Source: Candidatus Galligastranaerophilus intestinavium
GTDB taxonomy: Bacteria; Cyanobacteriota; Vampirovibrionia; Gastranaerophilales; Gastranaerophilaceae
Reading direction: 5' to 3'
Assembly (NCBI GenBank): GCA_018716625.1
Contig: DVJQ01000021.1
Span: 1 to 55,549, forward strand
DNA: 55,549 nucleotides
Each line of letters opens with the position of its first letter. Position 1 is the first letter of the stretch. Of this stretch, positions 43,543 to 52,147 are shown in pieces. The notes below the pieces were generated by a model. It was given only the letters and a program-made list of their open reading frames with translations, searched no databases and was not told the origin of the DNA. The translations under genes and the position numbers were made by a program.

Positions 43543-44209
43543 AAAAGCTGTAATTCTTCTCTCGGGTGGTTTAGATAGTCTTGTTAGTCTTGCTGCGGCT
43601 AAAGATTTTTGTAATGTAGAACTTGCACTGACTTTTGACTATTCCCAAAGAGCTCTTGATGAAGAAATTGAAGCGGCGTCATTAATTTCAAGGTTTTATA
43701 AAATTGAACATAAAGTTATAAAATTGCCTTTTTTGGCTGAAATTACAAATAACGCCCTTGTGGATTCGCATGCGGATTTGGAATTTGAAAAGTTAGACAA
43801 AAATAGTGCAAAAGCAGTTTGGGTGCCAAACAGAAACGGTTTGTTTTTAAATATTGCAGCGAGTTTTGCCGATTCAATGGGTTATGACTACATTATAATA
43901 GGCGCAAATAAAGAGGAAGCAGGAACTTTTAGCGACAACAGTGTTGAGTTTTTAAAAAGGGCTGATGGTTTTTTTGAGTATTCTACTTTAAAACACCCTA
44001 AAATCCTTGCTCCACTTGCAAAATTAGAAAAACACGAAATAATTAATTTTGCCCTTGATAAGAAAGTGCCGCTTGAATATTTAAAAAGTTGTTACAATTC
44101 TAAAAAACTAAGCGGAGTTAAGCATTGCGGTAAATGCGAGTCCTGTAAGCGTTTGAGGGCTGCAATTTTAAAAAGTGTTAACAAAGACTTGATAAAACTC
44201 TTTTTTTAA
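43535..44209 (+). CDS. queC: 7-cyano-7-deazaguanine (preQ0) synthase QueC
   Basis: 224 residues. The PP-loop is VILLSGGLDSLVSLAAA, followed by ALTFDYSQRALDEE, WVPNRNGLFLNIAASFAD, IIIGANKEEAGTFSDNS and the zinc-binding C-terminal cysteines C-x-x-x-K ... HCGKCESCKRLRAA. It converts 7-carboxy-7-deazaguanine to preQ0 for queuosine tRNA modification. The ATG at 43535 has GAGG about 9 bases upstream. The frame opens further upstream but lies inside the HEAT gene. queD, queE and queF are not here. Confidence 0.94.
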   Translation: MNKKAVILLSGGLDSLVSLAAAKDFCNVELALTFDYSQRALDEEIEAASLISRFYKIEHKVIKLPFLAEITNNALVDSHADLEFEKLDKNSAKAVWVPNRNGLFLNIAASFADSMGYDYIIIGANKEEAGTFSDNSVEFLKRADGFFEYSTLKHPKILAPLAKLEKHEIINFALDKKVPLEYLKSCYNSKKLSGVKHCGKCESCKRLRAAILKSVNKDLIKLFF

Positions 44210-44229
44210 ATCACAATCTAATTGTGCAT

Positions 44230-44787
44230 ATGAAAAGTCTATATATAGATAAAGAAATTAAATATACGGGAAAAGAGCTTTCTCCTCATTGGATTTATAA
44301 GAATTTCCATATTTGTTCTGATGCCATTGTGGCGTTTATTGGTGAAGTTGAAGTTAATCTTGGTGAGATGGTTGACATAGAAGACGTCATTAATAATGAA
44401 CCGATTTATTCAAAAAAAATGCTTAATTTTATAATCGAGCGTTTTGAAGTTCCTCTTAGTGAGATGGTCTGGTGCCAAAGGCTTTTTGTATCAATTATAA
44501 AAGAGGCTCTTGAAAAACGTGGAGTAAGGCTAATTAGAGATGGTGACGATCTTTTTTATAACAATAAAAAACTCTCCGTCTCTATTGCAACAAAATCTAT
44601 AACATCTTCACTTATTCACACTGCAATAAACATTGTACCTGATGGTGCGCCGATTGAGGTATCTTCACTAAGTGAGATGGGTATTGATAATATTAAAGCT
44701 TTAGCACAAGATATTATGGATGCTTTTTGTGCTGAATGCGAAAGTATTCATCTTGCAAAATGTAAAGTAAGAGGAGTTGTTGAGTAA
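44230..44787 (+). CDS. DUF366 family protein
   Basis: 185 residues. The layout SPHWIYKNFHICSDAIVAFIGEVEV, EMVDIEDV, PIYSKKMLNFIIERF, RLIRDGDDLFYNNKKLSVSIATKS and KCKVRGVVE corresponds to DUF366, a family found in cyanobacteria, archaea and others. Its role is unknown. Here it follows queC by 20 bases, which suggests a link with deazaguanine metabolism, though only by position. A GTG 6 bases upstream is an alternative start. No Shine-Dalgarno is obvious. Confidence 0.8.
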   Translation: MKSLYIDKEIKYTGKELSPHWIYKNFHICSDAIVAFIGEVEVNLGEMVDIEDVINNEPIYSKKMLNFIIERFEVPLSEMVWCQRLFVSIIKEALEKRGVRLIRDGDDLFYNNKKLSVSIATKSITSSLIHTAINIVPDGAPIEVSSLSEMGIDNIKALAQDIMDAFCAECESIHLAKCKVRGVVE

Positions 44788-44788
44788 A

Positions 44789-45502
44789 ATGAGTATGAAT
44801 TCTCCTGATTATCTTACGTATAAAAAAAGTAAAATTAATCCTGCACAGGATAAGCAGCGCTCGTCCCGTATTAGAGTTGCGTTTTGGATTTTTATAATTA
44901 CTTTTTCCATTATTTTTGCACTCGTTGTACAAGTAGTAAGAAGATATTCAACAAAAATAGACATAGAATACGGCAGAAATATTGACAGTGCTTCAAAACA
45001 AGCTGATAATTCGATTTTGTCACAAGGGTTTGGTAATGAGGCAAAAAAACTTATAGATAACAGGCTAAAATTAATACAGCTTGAAGAAAACGCACCAAGC
45101 GAAGCAAAAATTATCTCCAATGAGAAAAACGATAATGAAGTCATAGATTTGGAACAGTATGCAAAACTTAAAGAAGAAGCCTCGGGTTCTGATGTTGTAC
45201 CTTTGGGTGCAAGCATAGAAACAACAACCAACAGCGCAACTACAAATAAGCCAATAAGCATGAATGAGGCAAACGTTGAGGTTTATTCAAAAGTATTAAT
45301 AGGAAAGTATGAAACTTTTGAAGACGCGCGCTCTGCCCAAGATGCGGTAAGGGAAGTAAACAGGGGAACTACACCTTTTATTAGGAAAGTTGGTGACATT
45401 TATGCGCTTCAAGTTGGTTCTTACCAAGATTTAGAAGTTGCAAAACAAGTTGCTTCAAGGTTTAGAGCTGAAAATTTTGACGTGTGGATTTATCAACAGT
45501 AA
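44789..45502 (+). CDS. SPOR-domain membrane protein
   Basis: 237 residues. A cytoplasmic basic N-terminus is followed by a membrane helix near 30-50 (VAFWIFIITFSIIFALVV), a helical/disordered linker rich in Glu, Asn and Ser, and a C-terminal SPOR domain (about 165-237: VLIGKYETFEDARSAQDAVRE, YALQVGSYQDLEVAKQVASRF). SPOR domains bind denuded peptidoglycan at the septum, so a cell-division role is likely. AGGAG lies 12 bases before the chosen ATG. Two TTG codons and a second ATG are other possible starts. Confidence 0.85.
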   Translation: MSMNSPDYLTYKKSKINPAQDKQRSSRIRVAFWIFIITFSIIFALVVQVVRRYSTKIDIEYGRNIDSASKQADNSILSQGFGNEAKKLIDNRLKLIQLEENAPSEAKIISNEKNDNEVIDLEQYAKLKEEASGSDVVPLGASIETTTNSATTNKPISMNEANVEVYSKVLIGKYETFEDARSAQDAVREVNRGTTPFIRKVGDIYALQVGSYQDLEVAKQVASRFRAENFDVWIYQQ

Positions 45503-45573
45503 ATTTTAAGCTTGATTTTATCTATTTTTATTTTATTATTTAAATAAGACAATATCACTTGAAAGGATGAACT

Positions 45574-45765
45574 ATGTCAATCGTATGCGAAATTTGCGGA
45601 AAGAAGTCCATTAAAGCAGCTAAGATTTCCTTTTCTCATAAACAACATGTTCACAGACAACTGCCAAATTTGCACACAGTTAAGGTAAATATTAACGGTG
45701 TAGTTAAAAGAGTGCGTGCTTGTTCTTCATGTATCAGAGCGGGAAAAGTTAAGAAAGCTATATAA
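45574..45765 (+). CDS. rpmB: 50S ribosomal protein L28
   Basis: 63 residues. C-E-I-C-G-K-K at the start, HKQHVHRQLPNLHTVKVN in the middle and CSSCIRAGKVKKAI at the end give two C-x-x-C pairs, the zinc-binding form of L28. GAAAGGA Shine-Dalgarno, followed by a strong terminator. Monocistronic. Confidence 0.96.
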   Translation: MSIVCEICGKKSIKAAKISFSHKQHVHRQLPNLHTVKVNINGVVKRVRACSSCIRAGKVKKAI

Positions 45766-45781
45766 GCTTTAAAAACATTTG

Positions 45782-45825
45782 AAAATGACCATTTTGGCAG
45801 TTTTTTGTCGGAATGGTCATTTTTT
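45782..45825 (+). terminator. Intrinsic terminator after rpmB
   Basis: Stem AAAATGACCATT/AATGGTCATTTT with an 18-base loop, then T's. Confidence 0.85.
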
Positions 45826-45878
45826 GTGCGCAATTTTTTTCTTCAATATGTTTTTATTAGAATATAAGGAGAGAGATT

Positions 45879-46493
45879 ATGTCTACTGATTACGGTTCAT
45901 ATAATTTGAGAGGTTTCTGGTTTCAGCCAGATCCGGTATCTATGGATGAAGCAGACCCGATTAGGCACAATGCATTTTTGGGCAAGTATTGGGATAGTGA
46001 ATCTTATGATGAAAATCTCCCGCAAAATGACAGCAGCATATTTTCCAATTACTTTAATTATGGTCAGGATATAGACACATCAAATACATCAACATATTTT
46101 GACAGTTATTTTAATCTGGGCAAAGGTTCCGGATATGATTCAGATTATGATTCTATATTAAGCGATATAAAAAATCTTTCAAAAGGTAGTACGTCAGATA
46201 AAAAGCAATTAGAATCTCTGTATAATCAAGCAATTGACTGTGTTGGCAATTTGATTGCAGATACTATACTTGAGAGCCTTGGTGTAGATACAAAAAATCT
46301 GGGTTCAAGCTCGGGTTCATCTTCAAGCTCGGGCACGGGTTCATATTTTTCAAGCTATTTTAATCTGGGGCAAAACCTAAACACTTCATCGGGTTCATCG
46401 TCGTATTTTGATGCCTATTTTAATTTAGGGCAAAACATAAACACATCAGGCACATCTTCATATTTTGACAGCTACTTTAATCTTGATTTTTAG
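45879..46493 (+). CDS. Low-complexity protein with tandem YF-x-x-YFN-L repeats
   Basis: 204 residues, no known family. A repeated unit (S/T)-Y-F-(D/S)-x-Y-F-N-(L/Y)-G-(Q/K) occurs about five times: two copies near residues 53-85 and three from 150 to the end. Spacers are rich in Ser, Gly, Thr and Asn (N-T-S-G-T-S). A helical segment (about 105-140) separates the two groups. The chain ends in Y-F-N-L-D-F. Aromatic/Asn repeats with Ser/Gly linkers recall self-assembling or surface proteins, but there is no signal peptide. AAGGAGAG Shine-Dalgarno. The stop overlaps the rex stop by 4 bases. Confidence 0.75.
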   Translation: MSTDYGSYNLRGFWFQPDPVSMDEADPIRHNAFLGKYWDSESYDENLPQNDSSIFSNYFNYGQDIDTSNTSTYFDSYFNLGKGSGYDSDYDSILSDIKNLSKGSTSDKKQLESLYNQAIDCVGNLIADTILESLGVDTKNLGSSSGSSSSSGTGSYFSSYFNLGQNLNTSSGSSSYFDAYFNLGQNINTSGTSSYFDSYFNLDF

Positions 46494-47110
46494 TTAGAGA
46501 TTTTGTAGGAAAAATGCAGAAAATTGCCCATAAGATTTTCATTCCAAACCTCAACACCTTTTGGAACATCAAGTACTGATGGGGAAAAATTCCAGATATA
46601 TTTTATGTTTGAATTTACCAAAAAATCTGCAGTTTTTTGTGCTACACTTCTGGGGACGGTTAAAAGCACCATCTGAACACCCATTTGTTTTGCAAGTTCC
46701 GGCAATTTTGAAATGTGATAAACTTCTTTTTTGTTAATTGTAACCCCAACTTTTAGCGGGTCAACATCAAATAGAGCAAGAACATTTAACCCGTAATTTA
46801 AAAAGTTGTCATATTTTGCAAGAGCCAGCCCTAAGTTACCGGCACCGACAATAAAAGCATTTTTTGGGTGTGCAAAACCTAAGGTCGTCTCTATTGCTTT
46901 TTTTAAATCTGCAACACAATAGCCAACGCGTGATTTGCCGCTGTTTTGCAAGAGTGAAATATCTTTTCTTACCTGAGAATCGTCAATTTTTAGCAAATTT
47001 GCAATTTGTACAGATGTTATCGTGTTTATGTTTGATTCTATAAAATCGTTTAAAATGCAGTGATAAAGGGTAAGACGATTAATTGTTTTGTCGGAAATTT
47101 TTTCTTTCAT
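46490..47110 (-). CDS. rex: Redox-sensing transcriptional repressor Rex
   Basis: 206 residues. The N-terminal winged helix (ITSVQIANLLKIDDSQVRKDISLL) precedes a Rossmann domain with AFIVGAGNLGLALAKY, VLALFDVDPLKVG and LLTVPRSVAQKTADFLV. Rex binds operators when NADH is low and releases them when NADH rises. It is the second gene after adhE, separated by a terminator hairpin. A fitting Rex box lies upstream of adhE, so it probably controls adhE and, through read-through, itself. Confidence 0.94.
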   Translation of the reverse strand: MKEKISDKTINRLTLYHCILNDFIESNINTITSVQIANLLKIDDSQVRKDISLLQNSGKSRVGYCVADLKKAIETTLGFAHPKNAFIVGAGNLGLALAKYDNFLNYGLNVLALFDVDPLKVGVTINKKEVYHISKLPELAKQMGVQMVLLTVPRSVAQKTADFLVNSNIKYIWNFSPSVLDVPKGVEVWNENLMGNFLHFSYKISN

Positions 47111-47123
47111 AATCTTTAAAAAA

Positions 47124-47155
47124 TATCGGATAGCGAAATTAAACGCTATCCGATA
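47124..47155 (-). terminator. Terminator/attenuator between adhE and rex
   Basis: Perfect 12-bp stem TATCGGATAGCG/CGCTATCCGATA with an 8-base loop, then A-TTTTTT on the minus strand. It would lower rex expression relative to adhE. Confidence 0.8.
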
Positions 47156-47165
47156 AAAATATATT

Positions 47166-49802
47166 CTACACTTCGCCGTTGTAGGCTTTGATGTACATTT
47201 CTCTGATTTCTTTCATAAGAGGATATGCAGGGTTTGCGCCTGTGCATTGATCATCAAATGCAAGTTCTGTCAATTCATCTAATTTAGCATAGAATTCATC
47301 CTCACTAACACCGAGTTCTCTTATTGAAAGCGGTATATCGAGTTCTTTTTTCAAGTTGGTTATTGCGCTTAGCAACAATTCAACTTTTTCATCATCGCTG
47401 TTGCCGCCCAATCCTAAGTTGTCCGCAACCTGTGCATATTTAGCTTTGGCATTGGGGAATTTGTATTGCGGGAATGCTGCTTGTTTTCTCGGGCAGTCGT
47501 TAGAGTTGAATCGAATTACCTGATTTAACAGCATAGCGTTTGCAATACCGTGAGGAATGTTAAATGCTGCACCCAGTTTGTGAGCCATAGAGTGGCAAAC
47601 GCCAAGGAATGCGTTAGCAAATGCCATACCCGCAAGAGCTGATGCATAGTGAATTTTTTCTCTTGCGATAGGATCATCCTTACCGAATTTGTAAGAACGA
47701 GGCAAGTATCTGAAGATTAACTTAGCAGCTTCAAGAGCAGGTGAGTTTGTGAAGTTTGTTGCCATTGAGCTTGCATAAGCTTCAAGTGCGTGGCTTAATG
47801 CATCAATACCTGATGCTGCGCAAAGACCTTTTGGCATAGAATCTACAAAGTTAGGGTCGATAATTGCCATCTCAGGTGTAAGAGCGTAATCTGCAAGAGG
47901 GTATTTGATGTGAGTTTTGTCATCTGTGATAACTGCAAAAGGTGTAACTTCAGAACCTGTACCTGATGTTGTAGGAATTGCAACCATTGTAGCTTTTTTG
48001 CCAAGAGCAGGAAGGTCGCAAATTCTTTTTCTGATATCCATAAATCTCATTGCAACATCGTCAAATACTGTGTCAGGTTGTTCATACATTAACCAGATAA
48101 CTTTAGCAGCATCTATCGGTGAACCGCCGCCAAGAGCAATGATTACATCAGGTTTGTAAACGTTAACCATTTGCATAGCTTCATTAATGGTTGATAATGT
48201 CGGGTCAGGTTTAACGTCAAAGAAGATTTGGAAATCTACGCCAATTTCTTCTAAAACTTTTGTAACGTTGTAAACAGTGCCTGAGTCAAACAAGTATCTG
48301 TCTGTTACGATGAATGCTCTTTGTCTGCCTTTTAATTCACGAAGTGCCAAATCTGTAGCGCCACGTTTGAAGTAAACTTTTGGCGGAACTCTAAACCATA
48401 GCATGTTTTCTCTCCTTTCGGCTACTGTTTTGTAGTTTAACAAATGTTTAATACCAACGTTTTCGCTTACTGCGTTACCGCCCCATGAACCGCAGCCGAT
48501 AGTTAATGTCGGGTCTAATTTAAAGTTGTAAATATCACCGATTGCACCTTGAGAAGCAGGTGAGTTAATTAGAATTCTACCTGTGTGCAATGTTTTTGCA
48601 AATTTGTCGATTCTTTCTCTTTTTCTTTCATCTGTATAAAGAACTGATGTGTGACCTGCACCGCCTGCATCAACAAGTGTGAATGCAATGTTTACGGCGT
48701 CATCAAAGTCGCAAGCTCTATACATTGCAAGAACCGGAGACAATTTTTCATGTGCAAAAGGTTCATCCATTGAATAATCGCTAACTTCACCAATCAGAAC
48801 CTTTGTATCTTCGGGTACTTCAAAGCCTGCCATTTGAGCAATTTTATGAGCACTTTGACCAACTATGCCAGCATTTAATCTGCCTTCAGGGAACATTGTG
48901 TTTCTTAATGCCTGTTTTTGTTCTTCATTACAGAAATATGCACCTCTGTAAATAAATTCGTTTTTAATTTCTTCATATACGCTGTCTATAGCAATTACTG
49001 CTTGTTCTGAAGCACAAACAACGCCGTTATCAAATGTTTTTGACAAAAGAATTGAAGAAACCGCCATTTTGATGTTTGCTGTTTCATCAATTATTGCAGG
49101 AGTGTTACCGGGGCCAACACCCAATGCAGGTTTACCTGATGAGTATGCAGCTTTAACCATTCCGGGGCCGCCTGTAGCCAAAATCATATCAATTTTGGGG
49201 TGGTGCATAAGTTGGTTAGACAACTCAACAGTGGGTTCATCAACCCAACCGATAATATCTTTCGGAGCACCTGCCGCAACCGCTGCATCAAGAACGATTT
49301 GTGCAGCTTTTATTGTAGCTTTTTTTGCTCTCGGGTGGGGTGAGAAAACAATAGCGTTTCTTGTTTTAAGAGCGATAAGCGATTTAAAAATAGCTGTAGC
49401 TGTCGGGTTTGTGGTAGGAACAATACCTGCTAAAACACCGATTGGTTCGGCAACTTTTTTAATACCGTTAACTTTATCTTCTTCGATAATACCGCAAGTT
49501 TTACAATTTTTATATTTATTGTAAATGTATTCGGAAGCAAAGTGATTTTTAATAACTTTATCTTCTACAATGCCCATACCTGATTCTTCATGAGCCATTT
49601 TAGCAAGAGGAATTCTTGCTTTGTTTGCGGCTAGTGCTGCTGCTCTGAAGATTTTATCAACTTGTTCTTGAGTATAAGTTGCATAGACTCTTTGTGCAGC
49701 TTTTGCTCTTTCGATTACTTGATCTAAATCTTCAGCGCTTGTAACCGGTCGACGAGGTTCTTCGTTTTGAACCTTTTCAAGTTCCATGTTTTCTTGTGTC
49801 AT
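47166..49802 (-). CDS. adhE: Bifunctional acetaldehyde-CoA/alcohol dehydrogenase AdhE
   Basis: 878 residues. The aldehyde dehydrogenase half has IVPTTNPTATAIFKSL, ATGGPGMVKAAYSSGKP and the catalytic cysteine in DNGVVCASEQAVI. The iron-dependent alcohol dehydrogenase half has IALGGGSPIDAAKVIW, AIPTTSGTGSEVTPFAVI and the metal histidines in CHSMAHKLGAAFNIPHGIANA. It reduces acetyl-CoA to ethanol and recycles two NADH. AAGGAG 7 bases before the ATG at 49802 sets the start. The open frame continues 20 codons further but would ignore this site. It is the lead gene of the Rex-controlled unit. Confidence 0.97.
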   Translation of the reverse strand: MTQENMELEKVQNEEPRRPVTSAEDLDQVIERAKAAQRVYATYTQEQVDKIFRAAALAANKARIPLAKMAHEESGMGIVEDKVIKNHFASEYIYNKYKNCKTCGIIEEDKVNGIKKVAEPIGVLAGIVPTTNPTATAIFKSLIALKTRNAIVFSPHPRAKKATIKAAQIVLDAAVAAGAPKDIIGWVDEPTVELSNQLMHHPKIDMILATGGPGMVKAAYSSGKPALGVGPGNTPAIIDETANIKMAVSSILLSKTFDNGVVCASEQAVIAIDSVYEEIKNEFIYRGAYFCNEEQKQALRNTMFPEGRLNAGIVGQSAHKIAQMAGFEVPEDTKVLIGEVSDYSMDEPFAHEKLSPVLAMYRACDFDDAVNIAFTLVDAGGAGHTSVLYTDERKRERIDKFAKTLHTGRILINSPASQGAIGDIYNFKLDPTLTIGCGSWGGNAVSENVGIKHLLNYKTVAERRENMLWFRVPPKVYFKRGATDLALRELKGRQRAFIVTDRYLFDSGTVYNVTKVLEEIGVDFQIFFDVKPDPTLSTINEAMQMVNVYKPDVIIALGGGSPIDAAKVIWLMYEQPDTVFDDVAMRFMDIRKRICDLPALGKKATMVAIPTTSGTGSEVTPFAVITDDKTHIKYPLADYALTPEMAIIDPNFVDSMPKGLCAASGIDALSHALEAYASSMATNFTNSPALEAAKLIFRYLPRSYKFGKDDPIAREKIHYASALAGMAFANAFLGVCHSMAHKLGAAFNIPHGIANAMLLNQVIRFNSNDCPRKQAAFPQYKFPNAKAKYAQVADNLGLGGNSDDEKVELLLSAITNLKKELDIPLSIRELGVSEDEFYAKLDELTELAFDDQCTGANPAYPLMKEIREMYIKAYNGEV

Positions 49803-49894
49803 TTTGATCTCCTTATTACATAGCTCTTTTTGAGTTTGTCTTTTTTTAAACTTAAAAAACATTTGTTACCTTAATATCTTGGTGAGATTAACAT

Positions 49895-49912
49895 TCGTGA
49901 TTTATTTCACAA
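49895..49912. promoter_or_regulatory. Rex-box operator upstream of adhE
   Basis: TCGTGA-TTTATT-TCACAA matches the known Rex consensus TTGTGA-N6-TCACAA at 11 of 12 arm positions. It lies 93 bases before the adhE ATG, and rex itself is the next gene of the operon. In the same 168-base gap is the start region of the divergent membrane-protein gene, which could share the control. Confidence 0.75.
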
Positions 49913-50030
49913 TAAAATTCTAAAACAAAATATCCAAAAATGCAAGTGTATTTTCTACACATAAGGAAAAATTTATATAAACTTAATATTGGATTTAATA
50001 ACTTTTTTGATAAAATAATTTTGGTGAAGT

Positions 50031-51032
50031 ATGACAGATGTAATCTCACTTAGCGAAATATTTATGCTGACAGGTTTTTGCCTGTCGCTGTATGCATGCG
50101 TTTCAAATGACGTCATACAAACACTGGGTACTTTTTTAAGTACAACAAGAGAAAAACCGGCATGGATTATTTGGATTTTTGCAACAAGCGTCCTTGTTGT
50201 GACGTTCTTTTGCGGTTGGTACTTTAATGACGGGGATATGGCTTTTGGCAGATTGGATAGAATTCCCTTTGCACAAGAGTTTTACTGGTGGCATGTTTTG
50301 CCTCCCGTTATTTTGATTTATTTAACAAAAAAAGGTATCCCCGTTGCAACCGCTTTTTTGATTTTAAGTATTTTTTCCTCAGGTACGGTTATAAGTTTAA
50401 TGTTGGCAAAGTCGTTAATAGGCTATGTAATGGCGTTTGTTGTCTCAATTATTTTATACTTCATTATTGCGCGTCCTTTGGAGAAAAGATTTTTATACAC
50501 TAAAGATAAAAAGATATCCAAATGGTGGTATGCGGCAAAGTGGAGCGCTACCGCTTATTTGTGGTCTATGTGGCTTATGCAGGACGCTGCAAACCTTTAT
50601 GTTTATCTGCCAAGAAGGCTTGATTTTGCCCAGATGGCTGTTACTCTTTGTATTTTTGCAACTTTCCTTGCATGGGTAGTTTATAAAAGAGGCGGCGAGA
50701 TACAAAATATTGTGAAATTAAAAACGAATACTCAGGATGTGCGCTCTGCAACAATTATTGACCTTACTTATGCAACAATTCTTCTTTATTTTCAAAATGT
50801 AAATAACGTTCCGATGTCTACCACTTGGGTGTTTTTAGGACTTTTGGCGGGCAGGGAAATAGCGATGTATAACAGGTTAAGATTTGAAACTCAAAAGAAA
50901 GTTTACAAGCATGTTGCAAAAGACTTTACAAAAGCTCTGATAGGGCTTGTTGTTTCAATGGTTGTTGTGTGTATTATAAATCATTTTGATAAGATTGTTT
51001 ATATAATGCACACATATCTACATCTTGACTAA
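50031..51032 (+). CDS. PiT-like (phosphate-permease-fold) membrane protein
   Basis: 333 residues with about nine to ten membrane helices. It shows the inverted-duplication marks of the PiT family. Half one has S-N-D-V-I-Q-T-L-G-T-F-L and I-P-V-A-T-A-F-L, and half two has M-Q-D-A-A-N-L-Y and V-P-M-S-T-T-W-V-F-L-G-L-L-A-G. In true PiT proteins these positions read G-A-N-D-x-A-N-A-x-G-T and P-V-S-T-T-H. The altered residues (Q-T for N-A, no histidine after S-T-T) mean the substrate may not be phosphate. It is divergent from adhE and convergent with the Fe-S protein (overlap 15 bases). Confidence 0.68.
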   Translation: MTDVISLSEIFMLTGFCLSLYACVSNDVIQTLGTFLSTTREKPAWIIWIFATSVLVVTFFCGWYFNDGDMAFGRLDRIPFAQEFYWWHVLPPVILIYLTKKGIPVATAFLILSIFSSGTVISLMLAKSLIGYVMAFVVSIILYFIIARPLEKRFLYTKDKKISKWWYAAKWSATAYLWSMWLMQDAANLYVYLPRRLDFAQMAVTLCIFATFLAWVVYKRGGEIQNIVKLKTNTQDVRSATIIDLTYATILLYFQNVNNVPMSTTWVFLGLLAGREIAMYNRLRFETQKKVYKHVAKDFTKALIGLVVSMVVVCIINHFDKIVYIMHTYLHLD

Positions 51033-52127
51033 TTCTTTTTCTATGTTTTTTTGTGTTTCGCTGCGAGGTAAGTTTTTTGTTATAATTTCACACTTATTTA
51101 AAAACTCTGACATATCAAGTGTTGTTGGAATTTTTTTGTATCCATAGAGTATTTTACATACAAAAAGAGAAAAATTAAGACTCCAAAGGCAAGTAGGACA
51201 AGATGTCAAGACGACATCCGCCTTTGTGTTTATTATATCTAAGCCTTTTTTTATGGAGAGTGAGAAGGCAATTTTTGGGTGGCGAATAAAAAAGTCACCT
51301 CCAAAACCGCAACAATTTTGCGGATTTTCAAGCCTTGTGTAATTAACGTTTTTAATTGAGTTTAATATTTTTTCTATTTCTTCCAAATTTTTGCCCGCAC
51401 TTTTTAAATGGCATGGCATATGATAGGTTACTTTCAGATTTTTCTTAAATTGTAAATTAAAGTCTTTGTAAAAATCTGTGTAGAAAACAAGCTTTTCTCT
51501 GTTTTTCGGATTTTTGAAAGGATAATCTTTAACCGCACTGAGGCAAGTTGCACAGTCAAAAATTACCATTTCCGATTTGTCTATTATTCTTTCGTTATGT
51601 TCTACAATTTTTTCATAAATATCTGCTCTGCCTTTTGTTAGATATGGCATGCCGCAGCACAAAAAATTCCCGTTTTTAACTTTTATTCCGCTTATTTCAA
51701 ATTTGTTCTTTAGCTCTTTTGCAATACACCCTTCAAAATATAAAATTTTAGAATTTTTATCGTATTGCGGAGTTTTTTTAAAAAAGGAAAAAAATTTCAG
51801 TGATGACAATTTGAGCTTAAAAATAAAATCACTTGTGAGAATTTTGCCTGATAACGGGAGTTTTTTTTCGCTATGGAATACCCCTGTTGTGTCAACTCCC
51901 GAGGGGCAATTGAGCTTGCATTTTTCGCAATTCAAACACAAATCAAGACTTTGTAAAATTTTTCGGTTTAATTTTAAATCACCTTTTTTTATGCCCCAAA
52001 TCTGCATTAGTTTGCCTCTTGCGGTTGAGTTTTCGTTTTTAATTTCTTCATAAATCGGGCAAACACCTTGGCATAAGCCGCAGCGGGAGCATTTAAAAAT
52101 ATTTTGTTTTACTTCATTGTCATCCAT
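51018..52127 (-). CDS. GlcF-like (Fe-S)-binding oxidoreductase subunit
   Basis: 369 residues. Two 4Fe-4S motifs (CSRCGLCQGVCP and CLNCEKCKLNCP) lead to two CCG domains (LCCGMPYLTKG, CATCLSAVKD, YHMPCHLKSAG, NCCGFGGDFF, SCPTCLWSL). This is the arrangement of GlcF (glycolate oxidase Fe-S subunit) and related lactate or heterodisulfide-type electron carriers. The flavin subunit GlcD is not adjacent, so the donor is unknown. The ATG at 52127 is preceded by TATACT and six bases, with no Shine-Dalgarno. An ATG 18 bases upstream overlaps the divergent gene's promoter. Confidence 0.85.
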   Translation of the reverse strand: MDDNEVKQNIFKCSRCGLCQGVCPIYEEIKNENSTARGKLMQIWGIKKGDLKLNRKILQSLDLCLNCEKCKLNCPSGVDTTGVFHSEKKLPLSGKILTSDFIFKLKLSSLKFFSFFKKTPQYDKNSKILYFEGCIAKELKNKFEISGIKVKNGNFLCCGMPYLTKGRADIYEKIVEHNERIIDKSEMVIFDCATCLSAVKDYPFKNPKNREKLVFYTDFYKDFNLQFKKNLKVTYHMPCHLKSAGKNLEEIEKILNSIKNVNYTRLENPQNCCGFGGDFFIRHPKIAFSLSIKKGLDIINTKADVVLTSCPTCLWSLNFSLFVCKILYGYKKIPTTLDMSEFLNKCEIITKNLPRSETQKNIEKELVKM

Positions 52128-52133
52128 AATTGT

Positions 52134-52139
52134 AGTATA
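52134..52139 (-). promoter_or_regulatory. -10 box 6 nt before the GlcF-like ATG
   Basis: TATACT on the minus strand, then A-C-A-A-T-T and ATG. It shares four base pairs with the plus-strand -10 of the divergent gene. Confidence 0.5.
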
Positions 52140-52141
52140 AT
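52136..52141 (+). promoter_or_regulatory. -10 box 6 nt before the pilin-like ATG
   Basis: TATAAT, then T-C-A-A-C-T and ATG at 52148. Only 20 bases separate the two divergent start codons. The -35 element is weak. Confidence 0.5.
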
Positions 52142-52147
52142 TCAACT

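Noticed and set aside
49803-49862. 20-codon N-terminal extension of AdhE
   Set aside because: A strong AAGGAG site sits at the right distance from the ATG at 49802; the extension is basic and unlike AdhE N-termini.
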